Assembly: GCF_016714275.1 (NCBI RefSeq)
Contig: NZ_JADJNP010000002.1
Span: 186,001-250,000 of the forward strand
Reading direction: 5' to 3'
Origin: Tessaracoccus sp.
GTDB taxonomy: Bacteria > Actinomycetota > Actinomycetes > Propionibacteriales > Propionibacteriaceae
Length of the DNA stretch: 64,000 nucleotides
Below the pieces are notes generated by a model that did no database searches, had not been told where the DNA came from, and saw nothing but the letters and a program-made list of their open reading frames with translations. The position numbers were made by a program, and so were the translations under genes. This document shows, in pieces, positions 7,537-18,716 of the stretch; positions within the stretch are counted from its first letter, which is position 1, and each line of letters begins with the position of its first letter.

Positions 7537-8735
7537 CGCCAATCCCCGAAGACCAGGACGCACGCGCGGAGACTCCGGGGCCCAGGTCCCGGAGCTTCAT
7601 GCGCCGCGCGCTGGGTCGTGCGGGGCGGGAGGCGCGCACCTTGATCACGCCGCCTCCGTTGGAGCCGGTGACTCCGGTGCCTCCGCTTCCGCCGCCGCCC
7701 GACGGCGTCAGGCGGCGGTCGCCCTTCGCCGTCGGCTTCCTTGGCGCGTGGGGCGTGATCGTCGCGGGCGCCCTCGCGCTTGCGGTCTACAACGTCCAGA
7801 GCGTTCTCCTGCTCGTCGTCCTCGCGCTCTTTCTCGCGCTCGGCCTCAACCCGGCCGTCGAGTTCCTGACCCGGCGGCGGCTTCCCCGGCCGTTGGCCGT
7901 GCTGCTGGTGACGCTGCTGCTCTTCGGCGTCGTCGCCCTCGGGTTCGTCGCCTTCGTCCCCGTGGTGACCGAGCAGACAACCGCGCTGATGCGCAACCTG
8001 CCGGGGCTCCTGGACAGGATGACGCTGCACCCGCGGGTCTGGGAGATCGAGGAGGAGTATCAGATCGTCGAGAAGATCGAGCAGTTCATCACCTCGGGGT
8101 CGCTGATCAACAACCTGTTCGGCGGCATCCTGGGCGCGGGCAAGCTGGTCGCCAACCTCGTCTTCTCGGTGATCGTCACCCTCGTGCTCACGATCTACTT
8201 CCTCGCCTCGCTGCCCACCATCAAGGAGACGATCTACGCGCTCGCCCCGGCCAGCAGACGCGCGCGGGCCCGATATCTCGCCGACGAGATCTTCCGCGGC
8301 GTCTCCGGCTACATCACGGGCATGTTCGTGATCGTCGCCGTCGCCTCGGTGTGTTCCTTCATCTTCATGAACATTGCCGGGCTGGGCTCCTACTCGCTGG
8401 CGCTCGCCTTCGTCGTCGCCATGTTCTGCTTCATCCCGCTCGTCGGGTCATCGCTGGCCATGGTGTCGGTGGCGATCGTGGGCTTCGCGGTCAACCCCAC
8501 CATCGGCATCGCCACCATCATCTACTTCCTGATCTACCAGCAGTTCGACGCGTACCTCATCTATCCCAACGTCATGCGCCGCACGGTGAAGGTGCCGGGC
8601 GCCCTCGTCGTGTTGTCGGCCATCATCGGCGGCATGCTGTTCGGCGTCATCGGCGCGGTGATCGCCATTCCGACGACGGCGGCGGTGCTGCTGCTGTACC
8701 GCGAGATGGTGCAGCCGGCGTTGGACGCCTCCTGA
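7533..8735 (+). CDS. AI-2E family transporter (PerM/YdiK-like)
   Basis: This is a 400-residue integral membrane protein. A Pro/Arg-rich cytoplasmic N-terminus of about 65 residues precedes around eight hydrophobic helices. Family features are the LALGLNPAVEFLTRRRLPRPLAVLLVTL segment and the conserved C-terminal YQQFDAYLIYPNVMRRTVKVPGALVVLSAIIGGMLFGVIGAVIAIPTTAA. AI-2E members export small molecules or act as Na+/H+ antiporters, and the substrate cannot be read here. The GTG start overlaps the preceding coiled-coil gene by 4 nt. Confidence 0.88.
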   Translation: MTPIPEDQDARAETPGPRSRSFMRRALGRAGREARTLITPPPLEPVTPVPPLPPPPDGVRRRSPFAVGFLGAWGVIVAGALALAVYNVQSVLLLVVLALFLALGLNPAVEFLTRRRLPRPLAVLLVTLLLFGVVALGFVAFVPVVTEQTTALMRNLPGLLDRMTLHPRVWEIEEEYQIVEKIEQFITSGSLINNLFGGILGAGKLVANLVFSVIVTLVLTIYFLASLPTIKETIYALAPASRRARARYLADEIFRGVSGYITGMFVIVAVASVCSFIFMNIAGLGSYSLALAFVVAMFCFIPLVGSSLAMVSVAIVGFAVNPTIGIATIIYFLIYQQFDAYLIYPNVMRRTVKVPGALVVLSAIIGGMLFGVIGAVIAIPTTAAVLLLYREMVQPALDAS

Positions 8736-8744
8736 CCTCGCGAG

Positions 8745-8750
8745 TAGGTT
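8745..8750 (+). promoter_or_regulatory. Putative -10 box of a leaderless nucS transcript
   Basis: TAGGTT lies 6 nt before the nucS GTG start at 8757 and fits TANNNT. Transcription would begin on or beside the start codon. No Shine-Dalgarno sequence precedes the GTG. Confidence 0.45.
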
Positions 8751-8756
8751 GGGACG

Positions 8757-9452
8757 GTGCGTTTGGTGATTGCTCGGTGCCAGGTCGACTACGTGGGGCG
8801 GCTGACGGCCCACCTGCCGATGGCTACCCGGCTCATCCTCGTGAAGGCCGACGGTTCCGTGTCCGTCCATGCCGACGATCGCGCGTACAAGCCGCTCAAC
8901 TGGATGAGCCCGCCCTGCACCCTGAAGGTCGTCGACCCGGATCCCGACGCCGCGGAGGCGCTCGGCGTCAGCCAGGTCTGGCAGGTCAAGGCAAAGGACG
9001 GCGACACGCTCCATATCTCGCTGGCCGAGGTGTTTCACGACTCGGCGCACGACCTGGGCATCGATCCCGGCCTCCAGAAGGACGGCGTAGAGGCGCACCT
9101 TCAGGCCTTGCTCGCCGAACACCCCGCCACGCTCGGCGAGGGCATGCGGCTGGTCAGGCGTGAGTACTTCACGCCCATCGGCCCTGTGGATCTGCTGCTG
9201 CGTGACGCGTCCGGCGCGCACGTCGCGGTCGAAGTGAAGCGGCGCGGCGAGATCGACGGCGTCGAGCAGCTGACCCGATACCTGGAGCTCATGAACCGGG
9301 AGCACGACCTGGCCCCGGTCCGCGGCATCTTCGCCGCGCAGCAGATCAAGCCGCAGGCCCGCACGCTCGCCGCAGACCGCGGCATCGAGTGCCGCCTCGT
9401 GGACTACGACGCGCTGCGCGGGCTCGACAACGCGGACGAACGGTTGTTCTGA
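8757..9452 (+). CDS. nucS: Endonuclease NucS (non-canonical mismatch repair)
   Basis: NucS (EndoMS) cuts both strands at mismatches and replaces MutS/MutL repair in most actinobacteria. The 231-residue protein shows the N-terminal dimerisation/DNA-binding half (MRLVIARCQVDYVGRLTAHLP). The RecB-like nuclease core follows (GPVDLLLRD...VAVEVKRRGEIDGVEQLTRYLELM), with the Asp and Glu-x-Lys metal-binding residues. The C-terminal tail DERLF matches the beta-clamp-binding end of this family. It starts a three-gene overlapping run with a zinc-ribbon-like gene and a hydrolase gene. Confidence 0.95.
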   Translation: MRLVIARCQVDYVGRLTAHLPMATRLILVKADGSVSVHADDRAYKPLNWMSPPCTLKVVDPDPDAAEALGVSQVWQVKAKDGDTLHISLAEVFHDSAHDLGIDPGLQKDGVEAHLQALLAEHPATLGEGMRLVRREYFTPIGPVDLLLRDASGAHVAVEVKRRGEIDGVEQLTRYLELMNREHDLAPVRGIFAAQQIKPQARTLAADRGIECRLVDYDALRGLDNADERLF

Positions 9453-9724
9453 TGGCTCGCCGTCCCTCGAAGCACCTCCGGGAGCCGCGGCCGCTGCTGA
9501 GCGGCGGCTCGCAGCGCAAGGTCGTCCGCGGGGGCGTCGAGTACATCGCGCGGGACGTGCCCGCCCACCGCGCGGAGAAGCCCTATACCTGTCCCGGCTG
9601 CCTGCACCAGGTGGTTCCCGGCACTGCCCACCTTGTGGTCTGGCCCGTCATGGCGCCGCTCGGCGCGGGCAGCGGGCTTGAGGTGCGCCGCCACTGGCAC
9701 CAGCACTGCTGGGGGCGTGCGTGA
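9452..9724 (+). CDS. Small putative zinc-binding protein next to nucS
   Basis: The ATG at 9452 overlaps the nucS stop by one base (TGATG). The product is 90 residues: a basic leader (MARRPSKHLREPRPLL), then a metal-site-like pattern CPGCLHQ ... HLVV ... HWHQHCW. Proteins of this type commonly follow nucS in actinobacteria and are often annotated as ATP/GTP-binding without evidence. I see no nucleotide-binding loop. The stop overlaps the start of the next gene by 4 nt, so translation of all three is probably coupled. Confidence 0.75.
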   Translation: MARRPSKHLREPRPLLSGGSQRKVVRGGVEYIARDVPAHRAEKPYTCPGCLHQVVPGTAHLVVWPVMAPLGAGSGLEVRRHWHQHCWGRA

Positions 9725-10494
9725 AGCTCAACGCGCTGACCGTCGGCTCCGGTCCCCGCCACGTCGCGTTCCTGCACGGCCTCTTCGGCCAGGGCAAGAA
9801 CTGGGGTTCCATCGCGACGGCGCTGGCCGACGTCGCCACGTGCCACCTCGTCGACCTGCCGAACCACGGCCTCTCCCCCTGGACCGAGGAGTTCGACCTC
9901 GACGAGCAGGCCGATATCGTCGCCGACTGGCTCGGCGAGCACGTGCCGACGCCGGTGGTCCTCATCGGTCACTCGTTGGGCGGCAAGATCGCGATGAGGC
10001 TCGCGCTGCGCCATCCGGAGCTGGTGGACCGGTTGATGGTGGTCGACATCTCACCTGCCCGCAACGAGGCGGCGCAGAACTTCGCGTCCCTGGTGTCGGC
10101 GCTGCGCCGGCTCGACCTCGACCACATCACCAGCCGCGGTCAGGCGGAACAGCTGCTGACACCCGAGATCCCCGATGTTGTCGTGCGCCGGTTCCTGCTG
10201 CAGAACCTGCGCCACAAGGGGGAACACTGGTCGTGGGCCGCGAACCTCGACCTCCTGGGAGACTCACTGCACGAGGTCGGCGGCTGGTACCCCATCCACG
10301 CCACCTATGACGGCCCCGTCGTGTGGGTCAACGGCGGACGCTCCCCCTACGTGCAGCCGGAGCACGTCGAGCCGATGCGTGCGCTGTTCCCGCGCGTCCG
10401 CCAGGTCACGTTGAAGCGCGCCGGGCACTGGGTGCACGCCGAGGATCCCGCGGCCTTCGTTACCGTCTGCCGGCTGTTCCTCGAGGGAAGCTAG
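9721..10494 (+). CDS. Alpha/beta-fold hydrolase
   Basis: This 257-residue protein starts with GTG overlapping the previous gene. It shows the oxyanion segment FLHGLFGQGKNW (residues 17-28), the nucleophile elbow GHSLGGK (Ser85) and a C-terminal histidine in KRAGHWVHAEDP (about residue 239). It resembles the YbfF/epoxide-hydrolase-like esterases. The true substrate is unknown. Its tight linkage to nucS may be positional only. Confidence 0.85.
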   Translation: MKLNALTVGSGPRHVAFLHGLFGQGKNWGSIATALADVATCHLVDLPNHGLSPWTEEFDLDEQADIVADWLGEHVPTPVVLIGHSLGGKIAMRLALRHPELVDRLMVVDISPARNEAAQNFASLVSALRRLDLDHITSRGQAEQLLTPEIPDVVVRRFLLQNLRHKGEHWSWAANLDLLGDSLHEVGGWYPIHATYDGPVVWVNGGRSPYVQPEHVEPMRALFPRVRQVTLKRAGHWVHAEDPAAFVTVCRLFLEGS

Positions 10495-10521
10495 TGTCCT
10501 GCGTCGGAAGGTCGTTGGACA

Positions 10522-11184
10522 CTACCCCAGCGTCACCGTCTGGATCTTGGCCTCGGCGATAGGTGATGTCTTGTCGTCGCCGTCGACGCCCTGAGCGGCG
10601 ATCCCGCGTACGACGTCGAGGCCCGCGTCGTCCATGGTGCCGAACACGGTGTACTCCGCCGGGAGATCCGTGTCGTCCCACACGAGGAAAAACTGCGAGC
10701 CGCCCGTGTTCGGCGCCTGGCGCTTGGCCATCGCGACCACACCCGCCGGGTAGGTCACGGACTTGTCCACCTCGTCGGGGATCGTGTAGCCGGGGCCGCC
10801 AGTGCCGGTGGCGGTCGGGTCGCCGCACTGCAGGATGAAGATGCTGTAGTCGACGAGGCGGTGGCACACCGTGTCGTCGTAGTAGCCCTGCTCTGCCAAA
10901 GACGTGAACGAGTTGACGGTGCACGGAGCCTTCGCCCTGTCGAGGGTCAGCGTGACATCGCCCGCGGTCAGCGAAAGGGTCGCGCTCACGGTGCCGGTCG
11001 CGGGGACGTCCTTGGTGTCCGGCGGATCGACGGCGCGCGCAGGGTCGCCGTCGGGCGGGTACGCGCAAGCGACGGTCCCCGCGGCCGAGCCGCCGGGATT
11101 CGTGTTGTTGGCATCCGCGCACCCCGCGAGCACGAGGGCCGATGCGGCGGCGAGGACGACGGGGAAGGTGGTCAGCGTGCGCAC
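10522..11184 (-). CDS. Peptidyl-prolyl cis-trans isomerase (cyclophilin) lipoprotein
   Basis: The protein has 220 residues, with a signal peptide and lipobox (SALVLAGC) that would anchor it outside the cell. After a spacer comes a cyclophilin domain. Recognisable segments are LTLDRAKAPCTVNSFTSLAEQGYYDDTVCHRLV, FILQCGDPTATGTGGPGYTIPDE, VAMAKRQAPNTGGSQFFLVWDDT and YTVFGTMDDAGLDVV. It likely assists folding of exported proteins. I chose the GTG at 11184; upstream codons do not resemble a signal sequence. It is divergent from the cobalamin adenosyltransferase gene, with only 28 bp between the starts. Confidence 0.88.
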   Translation of the reverse strand: MRTLTTFPVVLAAASALVLAGCADANNTNPGGSAAGTVACAYPPDGDPARAVDPPDTKDVPATGTVSATLSLTAGDVTLTLDRAKAPCTVNSFTSLAEQGYYDDTVCHRLVDYSIFILQCGDPTATGTGGPGYTIPDEVDKSVTYPAGVVAMAKRQAPNTGGSQFFLVWDDTDLPAEYTVFGTMDDAGLDVVRGIAAQGVDGDDKTSPIAEAKIQTVTLG

Positions 11185-11200
11185 GCGCTCCACTCTGGCA

Positions 11201-11206
11201 TAGATT
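11201..11206 (+). promoter_or_regulatory. Putative -10 box of a leaderless adenosyltransferase transcript
   Basis: TAGATT lies 6 nt before the ATG at 11213, again the TANNNT-N6-start arrangement. The box falls inside the short intergenic space shared with the divergent cyclophilin gene. Confidence 0.45.
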
Positions 11207-11212
11207 GGCGGC

Positions 11213-11815
11213 ATGGTCACGCTGAGCAAGATATACACCCGCACAGGCGACAAGGGCACCACGCGCCTCGTCGACAACTCCGAGGTCCGCAAGACGGACC
11301 TCCGCGTAGAGGCGTACGGCCACATCGACGAGGCGAACTCCGCCATCGGCGTCGCCCTCGCGCTGGGCGGCCTGCCGGAGCGCGTCGTCGAGATGTTGGG
11401 CCTGATCCAGAACGAGCTGTTCGACCTCGGCTCCGACATCGCCAACCCGCTCGACCCCGCCCCGAAGTGGGAGCCGCTGCGGATCGAGCAGCACTGCATC
11501 GACCGCCTCGAGGGCTTCTGCGACGAGCTCCAGGACGAGTTGCCTGTGCTCCGCAGCTTCATCCTGCCCGGAGGCTCCCCCGCCGGCGCGCAGCTTCACG
11601 TGGCCCGCACGATCGCCCGCCGCGCCGAGCGCGCTGCATGGCGCTGCGCGGAGGAACATGGCTTCGACGCCGTAGGCGGCGTGAACCCGCTGGCCATCAC
11701 CTACCTGAACCGCCTGTCCGACCTGTTGTTCATCATGAGCCGCGCCGCAAACGGCACCCAACACGAAGTCCTGTGGGTTCCAGGCACCGACCGGGAGAAG
11801 CCCTCCCGCCACTGA
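11213..11815 (+). CDS. Cob(I)alamin adenosyltransferase, PduO type
   Basis: The enzyme transfers the adenosyl group of ATP to cob(I)alamin, making adenosylcobalamin, the cofactor of methylmalonyl-CoA mutase. Visible signatures are the N-terminal ATP-binding TRTGDKGTTRLVDN (residues 9-22), EAYGHIDEANSAIG, the RSFILPGGSPAGAQLHVARTIARRAER helix and the C-terminal NPLAITYLNRLSDLLFIMSR. The 200-residue length is normal. Functionally it fits the methylmalonyl-CoA epimerase gene 5 kb upstream, although the two are not in one operon. Confidence 0.92.
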   Translation: MVTLSKIYTRTGDKGTTRLVDNSEVRKTDLRVEAYGHIDEANSAIGVALALGGLPERVVEMLGLIQNELFDLGSDIANPLDPAPKWEPLRIEQHCIDRLEGFCDELQDELPVLRSFILPGGSPAGAQLHVARTIARRAERAAWRCAEEHGFDAVGGVNPLAITYLNRLSDLLFIMSRAANGTQHEVLWVPGTDREKPSRH

Positions 11816-11860
11816 TATCGGTCCTTGAGCCGACGCACGAGGAGCCAGCCGAGTCGTCGA

Positions 11861-11915
11861 GTCGAAAGGTCCCGCGCCTTCCGCGGCTGCCTGCCCAGGT
11901 CTCGGACCTTTCGAC
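11861..11915. repeat. 12-bp inverted repeat within a degenerate interspersed-repeat copy
   Basis: GTCGAAAGGTCC (11861-11872) and GGACCTTTCGAC (11904-11915) are perfect inverted copies in the 274-bp gap between two convergent genes. The flanking text (CTTGAGCCGA..., then TTTCGACACGGGC) resembles segments near 24055 and 55995-56080. This suggests decayed copies of one repeat family. It may also act as a bidirectional terminator. Confidence 0.5.
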
Positions 11916-12089
11916 ACGGGCCCGGCGCTCCGCGCGGGGGCCTCGGGATCCAAGGAACGATGTGGTCCGGCCCGAAGTAACTGGCGTCCAGGGAGTCGGC
12001 AAGTCGCGGTTGACACACCGAGCGAGAGCGGGCAGCAGGCAGTCCTGAAGATCGGGTGCGGCCTATTGGCGTCGACAATCAGCGGTCGG

Positions 12090-12551
12090 TCAGAGGGGCG
12101 AGTCAGCGCTGGTCGGGAGGTAATGGCTTCCGGGAGGTGCCGACTCGAGCCAGCTCATCAGCGCCAGCACCTCCTCGGGGGCCATGGAGAGGGCGCTCGC
12201 GCGGCCGGAGACCCGGTCGCGGAGCGTGACGATCATCGCGTCCTCGAACAGGGCGATGGCCTCCAGACCGACCGGCGAGCGTTGGTGCACGTACGAGGTC
12301 AGTGCCCGGGGAAACACCATCTTGGGGCGCAGGCTGAGCGAGAAGGACCGGAACCACTCCAGGTTCTCGCCGCGGTAGCGGGCGACGCCGAGCATCCACC
12401 CGGCGCCGCTGGAGTCCTCGCGCAGGCGGTAGGCGCAATCAAAAAGGCCGCCCTGGCCAGTGAGCCAGCGGCGGCGAAGGTAGAGCAGCGCGAAGGGCAG
12501 CAGCGCCACGAAGACGCACACCAGCGTCACGATGACGATGTCCCATGGCAT
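12090..12551 (-). CDS. DUF2550 membrane protein
   Basis: The 153-residue protein has a single N-terminal transmembrane helix (MPWDIVIVTLVCVFVALLPFALLYLRRRW) and a soluble domain containing FDCAYR, WMLGVARYRGENLEWFRSFSLSLRP and LEAIALFEDAMIVTLRDR. This matches DUF2550, whose gene follows the ATP synthase operon in many actinobacteria, including M. tuberculosis. Function unknown. The ATG at 12551 is preceded by a GGGAGGGA Shine-Dalgarno sequence. It is the last gene of the long minus-strand atp block. Confidence 0.88.
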   Translation of the reverse strand: MPWDIVIVTLVCVFVALLPFALLYLRRRWLTGQGGLFDCAYRLREDSSGAGWMLGVARYRGENLEWFRSFSLSLRPKMVFPRALTSYVHQRSPVGLEAIALFEDAMIVTLRDRVSGRASALSMAPEEVLALMSWLESAPPGSHYLPTSADSPL

Positions 12552-12619
12552 CGGCGCGCTCCCTCCCCAGGTACGCACTCAGGGCAGCCCCTTTCGGGAC
12601 CGCCCTGAGCGTATTGTTG

Positions 12620-13039
12620 CTAGCTTGCCGCCTGCTTCGCAGCAGCCTCACCGGCGCGGATCTGCGCCTTGAGTATGCGGAGGCGATGCAGCTCCTGATC
12701 GTCGGCCTGGCCTTGATAGGCCTTGGTCGCGATCCCCGCCGCCTCGCGGTGGGCCTCCTCAAGGCCCACTTCGTGACCGAGCAGGATCACCTGGCTGAGG
12801 ATGGACACGTGGCCGTGCGCCACCGAGATGAACCCGCCGTCAACGGCGATCGACTCGCTCCGGCCGTCGGCCGTGACCACCTCGACGACTCCCGGCACCA
12901 GCAGCGCGAACAAGGGCTCGTGACCCGGCAGGATGCCGATGTCACCCTCGACCGTGCGCGCGATGACGTTGATCGCTGTCCCGGACCACACGACCCGGGT
13001 CGCGGAGACGACCTCTACTTCGAGCGGTTGGCGCTCCAT
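12620..13039 (-). CDS. atpC: ATP synthase F1 subunit epsilon
   Basis: Epsilon subunit of the F1 rotor stalk, 139 residues. The N-terminal beta-sandwich is visible (LEVEVVSATRVVWSGTAINVIARTVEGDIGILPGHEPLFALLVPGVVEV), followed by a helical C-terminal hairpin rich in Ala/Gln. GDIGILPGHEP is the family signature. It is the last gene of the atpBEFHAGDC operon, starting 3 nt after the atpD stop. Confidence 0.96.
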   Translation of the reverse strand: MERQPLEVEVVSATRVVWSGTAINVIARTVEGDIGILPGHEPLFALLVPGVVEVVTADGRSESIAVDGGFISVAHGHVSILSQVILLGHEVGLEEAHREAAGIATKAYQGQADDQELHRLRILKAQIRAGEAAAKQAAS

Positions 13040-13042
13040 CCG

Positions 13043-14494
<1,452 letters not shown>

Positions 14495-14502
14495 TTGTTT
14501 CC

Positions 14503-15432
14503 TCATTCGTTTCCGGCTGACTCGGCGAGCGCCGAGGCGCCACCGACGATTTCAGTGATTTCTTGGGTGATCTCGGCCTGACGCGCCTGGTTCGCTTCGC
14601 GGGTCAACTGCTCGATCAGGGCCTGTGCGTTGTCCGTCGCCGACTTCATTGCCCGCTGGCGGCTGGCCAGCTCGGAGGCCGCGGACATCTGCAGCGCGAA
14701 GAAGATGCGGTTCGCGACGAACATCGGGAACAGGGCATCCAGCACGGTGGTCGGGTCCGGCTCGAACGCGTAGATCGGGTTCGACTGCTCGACCGGGGCC
14801 CCGCTGTCATCCAGAGGCAGGTCGTTGGCGTCGACGATCTCGATCGGGAGCAACCGGCGAGGCAGCGGGACCTGCTTGACCATGGAGACGAAGCGCGTGC
14901 CGACGGTGTGGAGCTGGTCCACGCCACCCGCCTCGGTATCGGCCAGGAAGGTGGCCGTGAGCACCTCGGCGATCTCTCGGGCATGGGCGTAGGTGGGCCG
15001 GTCGGAGAAACCGGTCCAGCTCTGCACGATCGGGATGTTGCGGAAGTCGCAGTAGGCGACACCCTTCTGCCCCGTCACGTACAGGTCGATCTCCTGCCCC
15101 TCCGCGGCCAGCTTCGCCCGAAGCTGCTCCGCGGACTTGATGGCGTTGGTCGAGTAGGCGCCCGCCAGGCCCCGGTCGCTGGTGATGACCAGCAGCGCGG
15201 AGCGCTTCGGATTCGGCACCGCCGTCACCAGCGGGTGCTTGATCTCATCGTTCGCGTAGGCGAGCGCAGACATCGCGCGGTCCAACTCCAGCGTGTACGG
15301 CAGAGCGGCACGGGCCGCCTGCTGGGCCTTGACGATGCGCGACGCCGCGATCAGTTCCATGGCGCGGGTGATCTTCTTCGTCGTCGTAGTGGCACGACGA
15401 CGCTCTCGAAGCTCGCGCAGACTGCTAGCCAT
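14503..15432 (-). CDS. atpG: ATP synthase F1 subunit gamma
   Basis: Central-stalk gamma subunit, 309 residues. The conserved N-terminal coiled-coil helix (SLRELRERRRATTTTKKITRAMELIAASRIVKAQQAA) and the C-terminal helix (SELASRQRAMKSATDNAQALIEQLTREANQARQAEITQEITEIVGGASAL) form the rotor axle. The middle carries ITSDRGLAGAYSTNAI. It starts 3 nt after the atpA stop. Confidence 0.97.
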   Translation of the reverse strand: MASSLRELRERRRATTTTKKITRAMELIAASRIVKAQQAARAALPYTLELDRAMSALAYANDEIKHPLVTAVPNPKRSALLVITSDRGLAGAYSTNAIKSAEQLRAKLAAEGQEIDLYVTGQKGVAYCDFRNIPIVQSWTGFSDRPTYAHAREIAEVLTATFLADTEAGGVDQLHTVGTRFVSMVKQVPLPRRLLPIEIVDANDLPLDDSGAPVEQSNPIYAFEPDPTTVLDALFPMFVANRIFFALQMSAASELASRQRAMKSATDNAQALIEQLTREANQARQAEITQEITEIVGGASALAESAGNE

Positions 15433-15435
15433 CCG

Positions 15436-17073
<1,638 letters not shown>

Positions 17074-17094
17074 TGCGTCCTACTTTCTGGATTC

Positions 17095-17892
17095 TCACAG
17101 GTTGATAAGTTGCCGGCGGGCGTCTTCGAGCCGGGCAGCAACGGTTGATTCGTATACATCGTCGCCGAGGGAGACGCTCACGCCACCCAGCACAGCGGGG
17201 TCGACGGCGACCTGGAGGGTCACCGGCGCACCGACCTGGGCTTCGAGCGCAGACTTCAGCCGGGCGATCCGGCCCTCGTCCAACTCGCGGGCGACGGTCA
17301 CCTTCGCGATCCGCTGTCCGGCGAGCTTCGCCGCCATGTCCAGGTAGCCCTGGATGGTGAGGCCAAAGGTCCGACGGCGTGCGTTGACGGCGCGGTTGAC
17401 CAGCTCGAGCGTGGCGGCCGACACCTTGCCCTGCACCAGCCCGGCGACGAGGCCGCGCTTGGCCTCCACCGGGTAGGCGGGGTTCCGCAGGACCGCCCCG
17501 AGGTCGTGGCTCTCCTCGACGAGGAGCGAGACCTGGTAGAGCTCGGAGGTGACCTCGTCCAGCTGCCCGGTGTCACGGGCCTGGCGGAGGGCGAGGCGCA
17601 CACCCTGTCGGTCGAGCGCCGTGACCAGGGCGTTGCCGCTCCGGTGCGCCGCCTTCACGACGGCCTGCAGCACGCCGAGCGTGGCCGGGGCCACCTTCCC
17701 GGCGAACAGGCGCTGGGCGAGCTGTGCCCGCGACTCGTCAGACGACGAGGGATCCGACAGGGATCGACGCAGCATCGGCTGGCCGTCGAGGAGATCGACG
17801 ACGGCGAACAGCTCGACGGCGGTGGCGGCATCGGTGGCGATGGCGTCAACGGCGGCGTCAAGCTCTGCGATGGCAGCGTCGCGAGCCGTCAT
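17095..17892 (-). CDS. atpH: ATP synthase F1 subunit delta
   Basis: Peripheral-stalk delta subunit (OSCP), 265 residues. It is longer than the about 180-residue E. coli protein but in the actinobacterial range. It is not fused to atpF, unlike in mycobacteria. The helical N-terminal domain is followed by the conserved C-terminal part (KLAGQRIAKVTVARELDEGRIARLKSALEAQVGAPVTLQVAVDPAVLGGVSVSLGDDVYESTVAARLEDARRQL). The start overlaps the atpF stop by 4 nt. Confidence 0.95.
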   Translation of the reverse strand: MTARDAAIAELDAAVDAIATDAATAVELFAVVDLLDGQPMLRRSLSDPSSSDESRAQLAQRLFAGKVAPATLGVLQAVVKAAHRSGNALVTALDRQGVRLALRQARDTGQLDEVTSELYQVSLLVEESHDLGAVLRNPAYPVEAKRGLVAGLVQGKVSAATLELVNRAVNARRRTFGLTIQGYLDMAAKLAGQRIAKVTVARELDEGRIARLKSALEAQVGAPVTLQVAVDPAVLGGVSVSLGDDVYESTVAARLEDARRQLINL

Positions 17893-18434
17893 CGGGCCTG
17901 ACCTGCCGTCTCAAGATCGGCGAGGAACCGGTCGATCGTGCGCTGGGCGCGCTCGTCGTCGGTCAGGGACTCGCCGACGATCTTGCCCGCGAGGTCGGTG
18001 GCGATGCCGCCGACCTGGCCGCGCAGCTCGACGAGCAGCTGGGAGCGCTCGGCGTCCAGCTGGGCGCGGCCCGCGTCGAGGATGCGTGCTGACTCCTTCT
18101 GGGCGGCGTCGCGCGCCTCGGCCAGGATGGTCGCCGACTGGTTCTTCGCGTCCTCGCGGATTCGGGCCGCCTCCTCACGCGCAGCGGTGAGCTGGTGCGT
18201 GTAGTCGGCGAGCGCTGCCTCGGCTCGGGCTTCGGCCGCGGCCGCGCGCTGCATGCCGCCCTCGATCTTGTCTGACCGCTCCGCGTACATCTTCTCGAAC
18301 GAAGGCACGACGAACTTCCACATGATGAGGGTGACCACCAGCGCCAGCACGATGCCGACGATGATCTCGACCGGGTGGTGGGGCGCAAGAGGCCCGAGGT
18401 TGATCTCTTGCAGCACCCCAAGAGTGGGGATCAT
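17889..18434 (-). CDS. atpF: ATP synthase F0 subunit b
   Basis: Peripheral-stalk b subunit, 181 residues. One N-terminal membrane helix (HPVEIIVGIVLALVVTLIMWKFVVPSFEKMYAERSDKIEGGMQRA) is followed by a long Ala/Arg/Glu coiled coil reaching the C-terminus. The FEKMYAERSDKIEGG turn is typical of the family. It lies 8 nt downstream of atpE and overlaps atpH by 4 nt. Confidence 0.96.
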   Translation of the reverse strand: MIPTLGVLQEINLGPLAPHHPVEIIVGIVLALVVTLIMWKFVVPSFEKMYAERSDKIEGGMQRAAAAEARAEAALADYTHQLTAAREEAARIREDAKNQSATILAEARDAAQKESARILDAGRAQLDAERSQLLVELRGQVGGIATDLAGKIVGESLTDDERAQRTIDRFLADLETAGQAR

Positions 18435-18442
18435 GACGCCGC

Positions 18443-18664
18443 TCAGAGGACGAACGCGAGGGCGATGCCGATGATGGCGAGCGCCTCAACGACGGCGAAG
18501 CCGATGAAGGCGGTGCTCATCATCGCGCCACGGGCCTCGGGCTGACGGGCGGTGCCGTTGATGACCGACGCGAAGATCCAGGCAACGCCGAGCGCCGGCG
18601 AGATCGTCGCAATGCCGTAACCGATCATGTTCAGGTTGCCGGTGATTTCGAGGAGGGACAGCAT
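18443..18664 (-). CDS. atpE: ATP synthase F0 subunit c
   Basis: Proton-carrying c subunit, 73 residues, two transmembrane helices joined by the polar loop ARQPEARG. The essential carboxylate is in the second helix (GFAVVEALAIIGIALAFVL). The first helix carries a Gly/Ala-rich packing face. A Shine-Dalgarno sequence (AAAGGAAC) precedes the ATG. The glutamate context suggests a proton-coupled rather than Na+-coupled ring, as no Na+-binding signature is evident. Confidence 0.96.
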   Translation of the reverse strand: MLSLLEITGNLNMIGYGIATISPALGVAWIFASVINGTARQPEARGAMMSTAFIGFAVVEALAIIGIALAFVL

Positions 18665-18716
18665 CTTGTTCCTTTCGGATGGCTTCTCGGCTCGGGCGAG
18701 CCGGAAGTCGGGTTGG

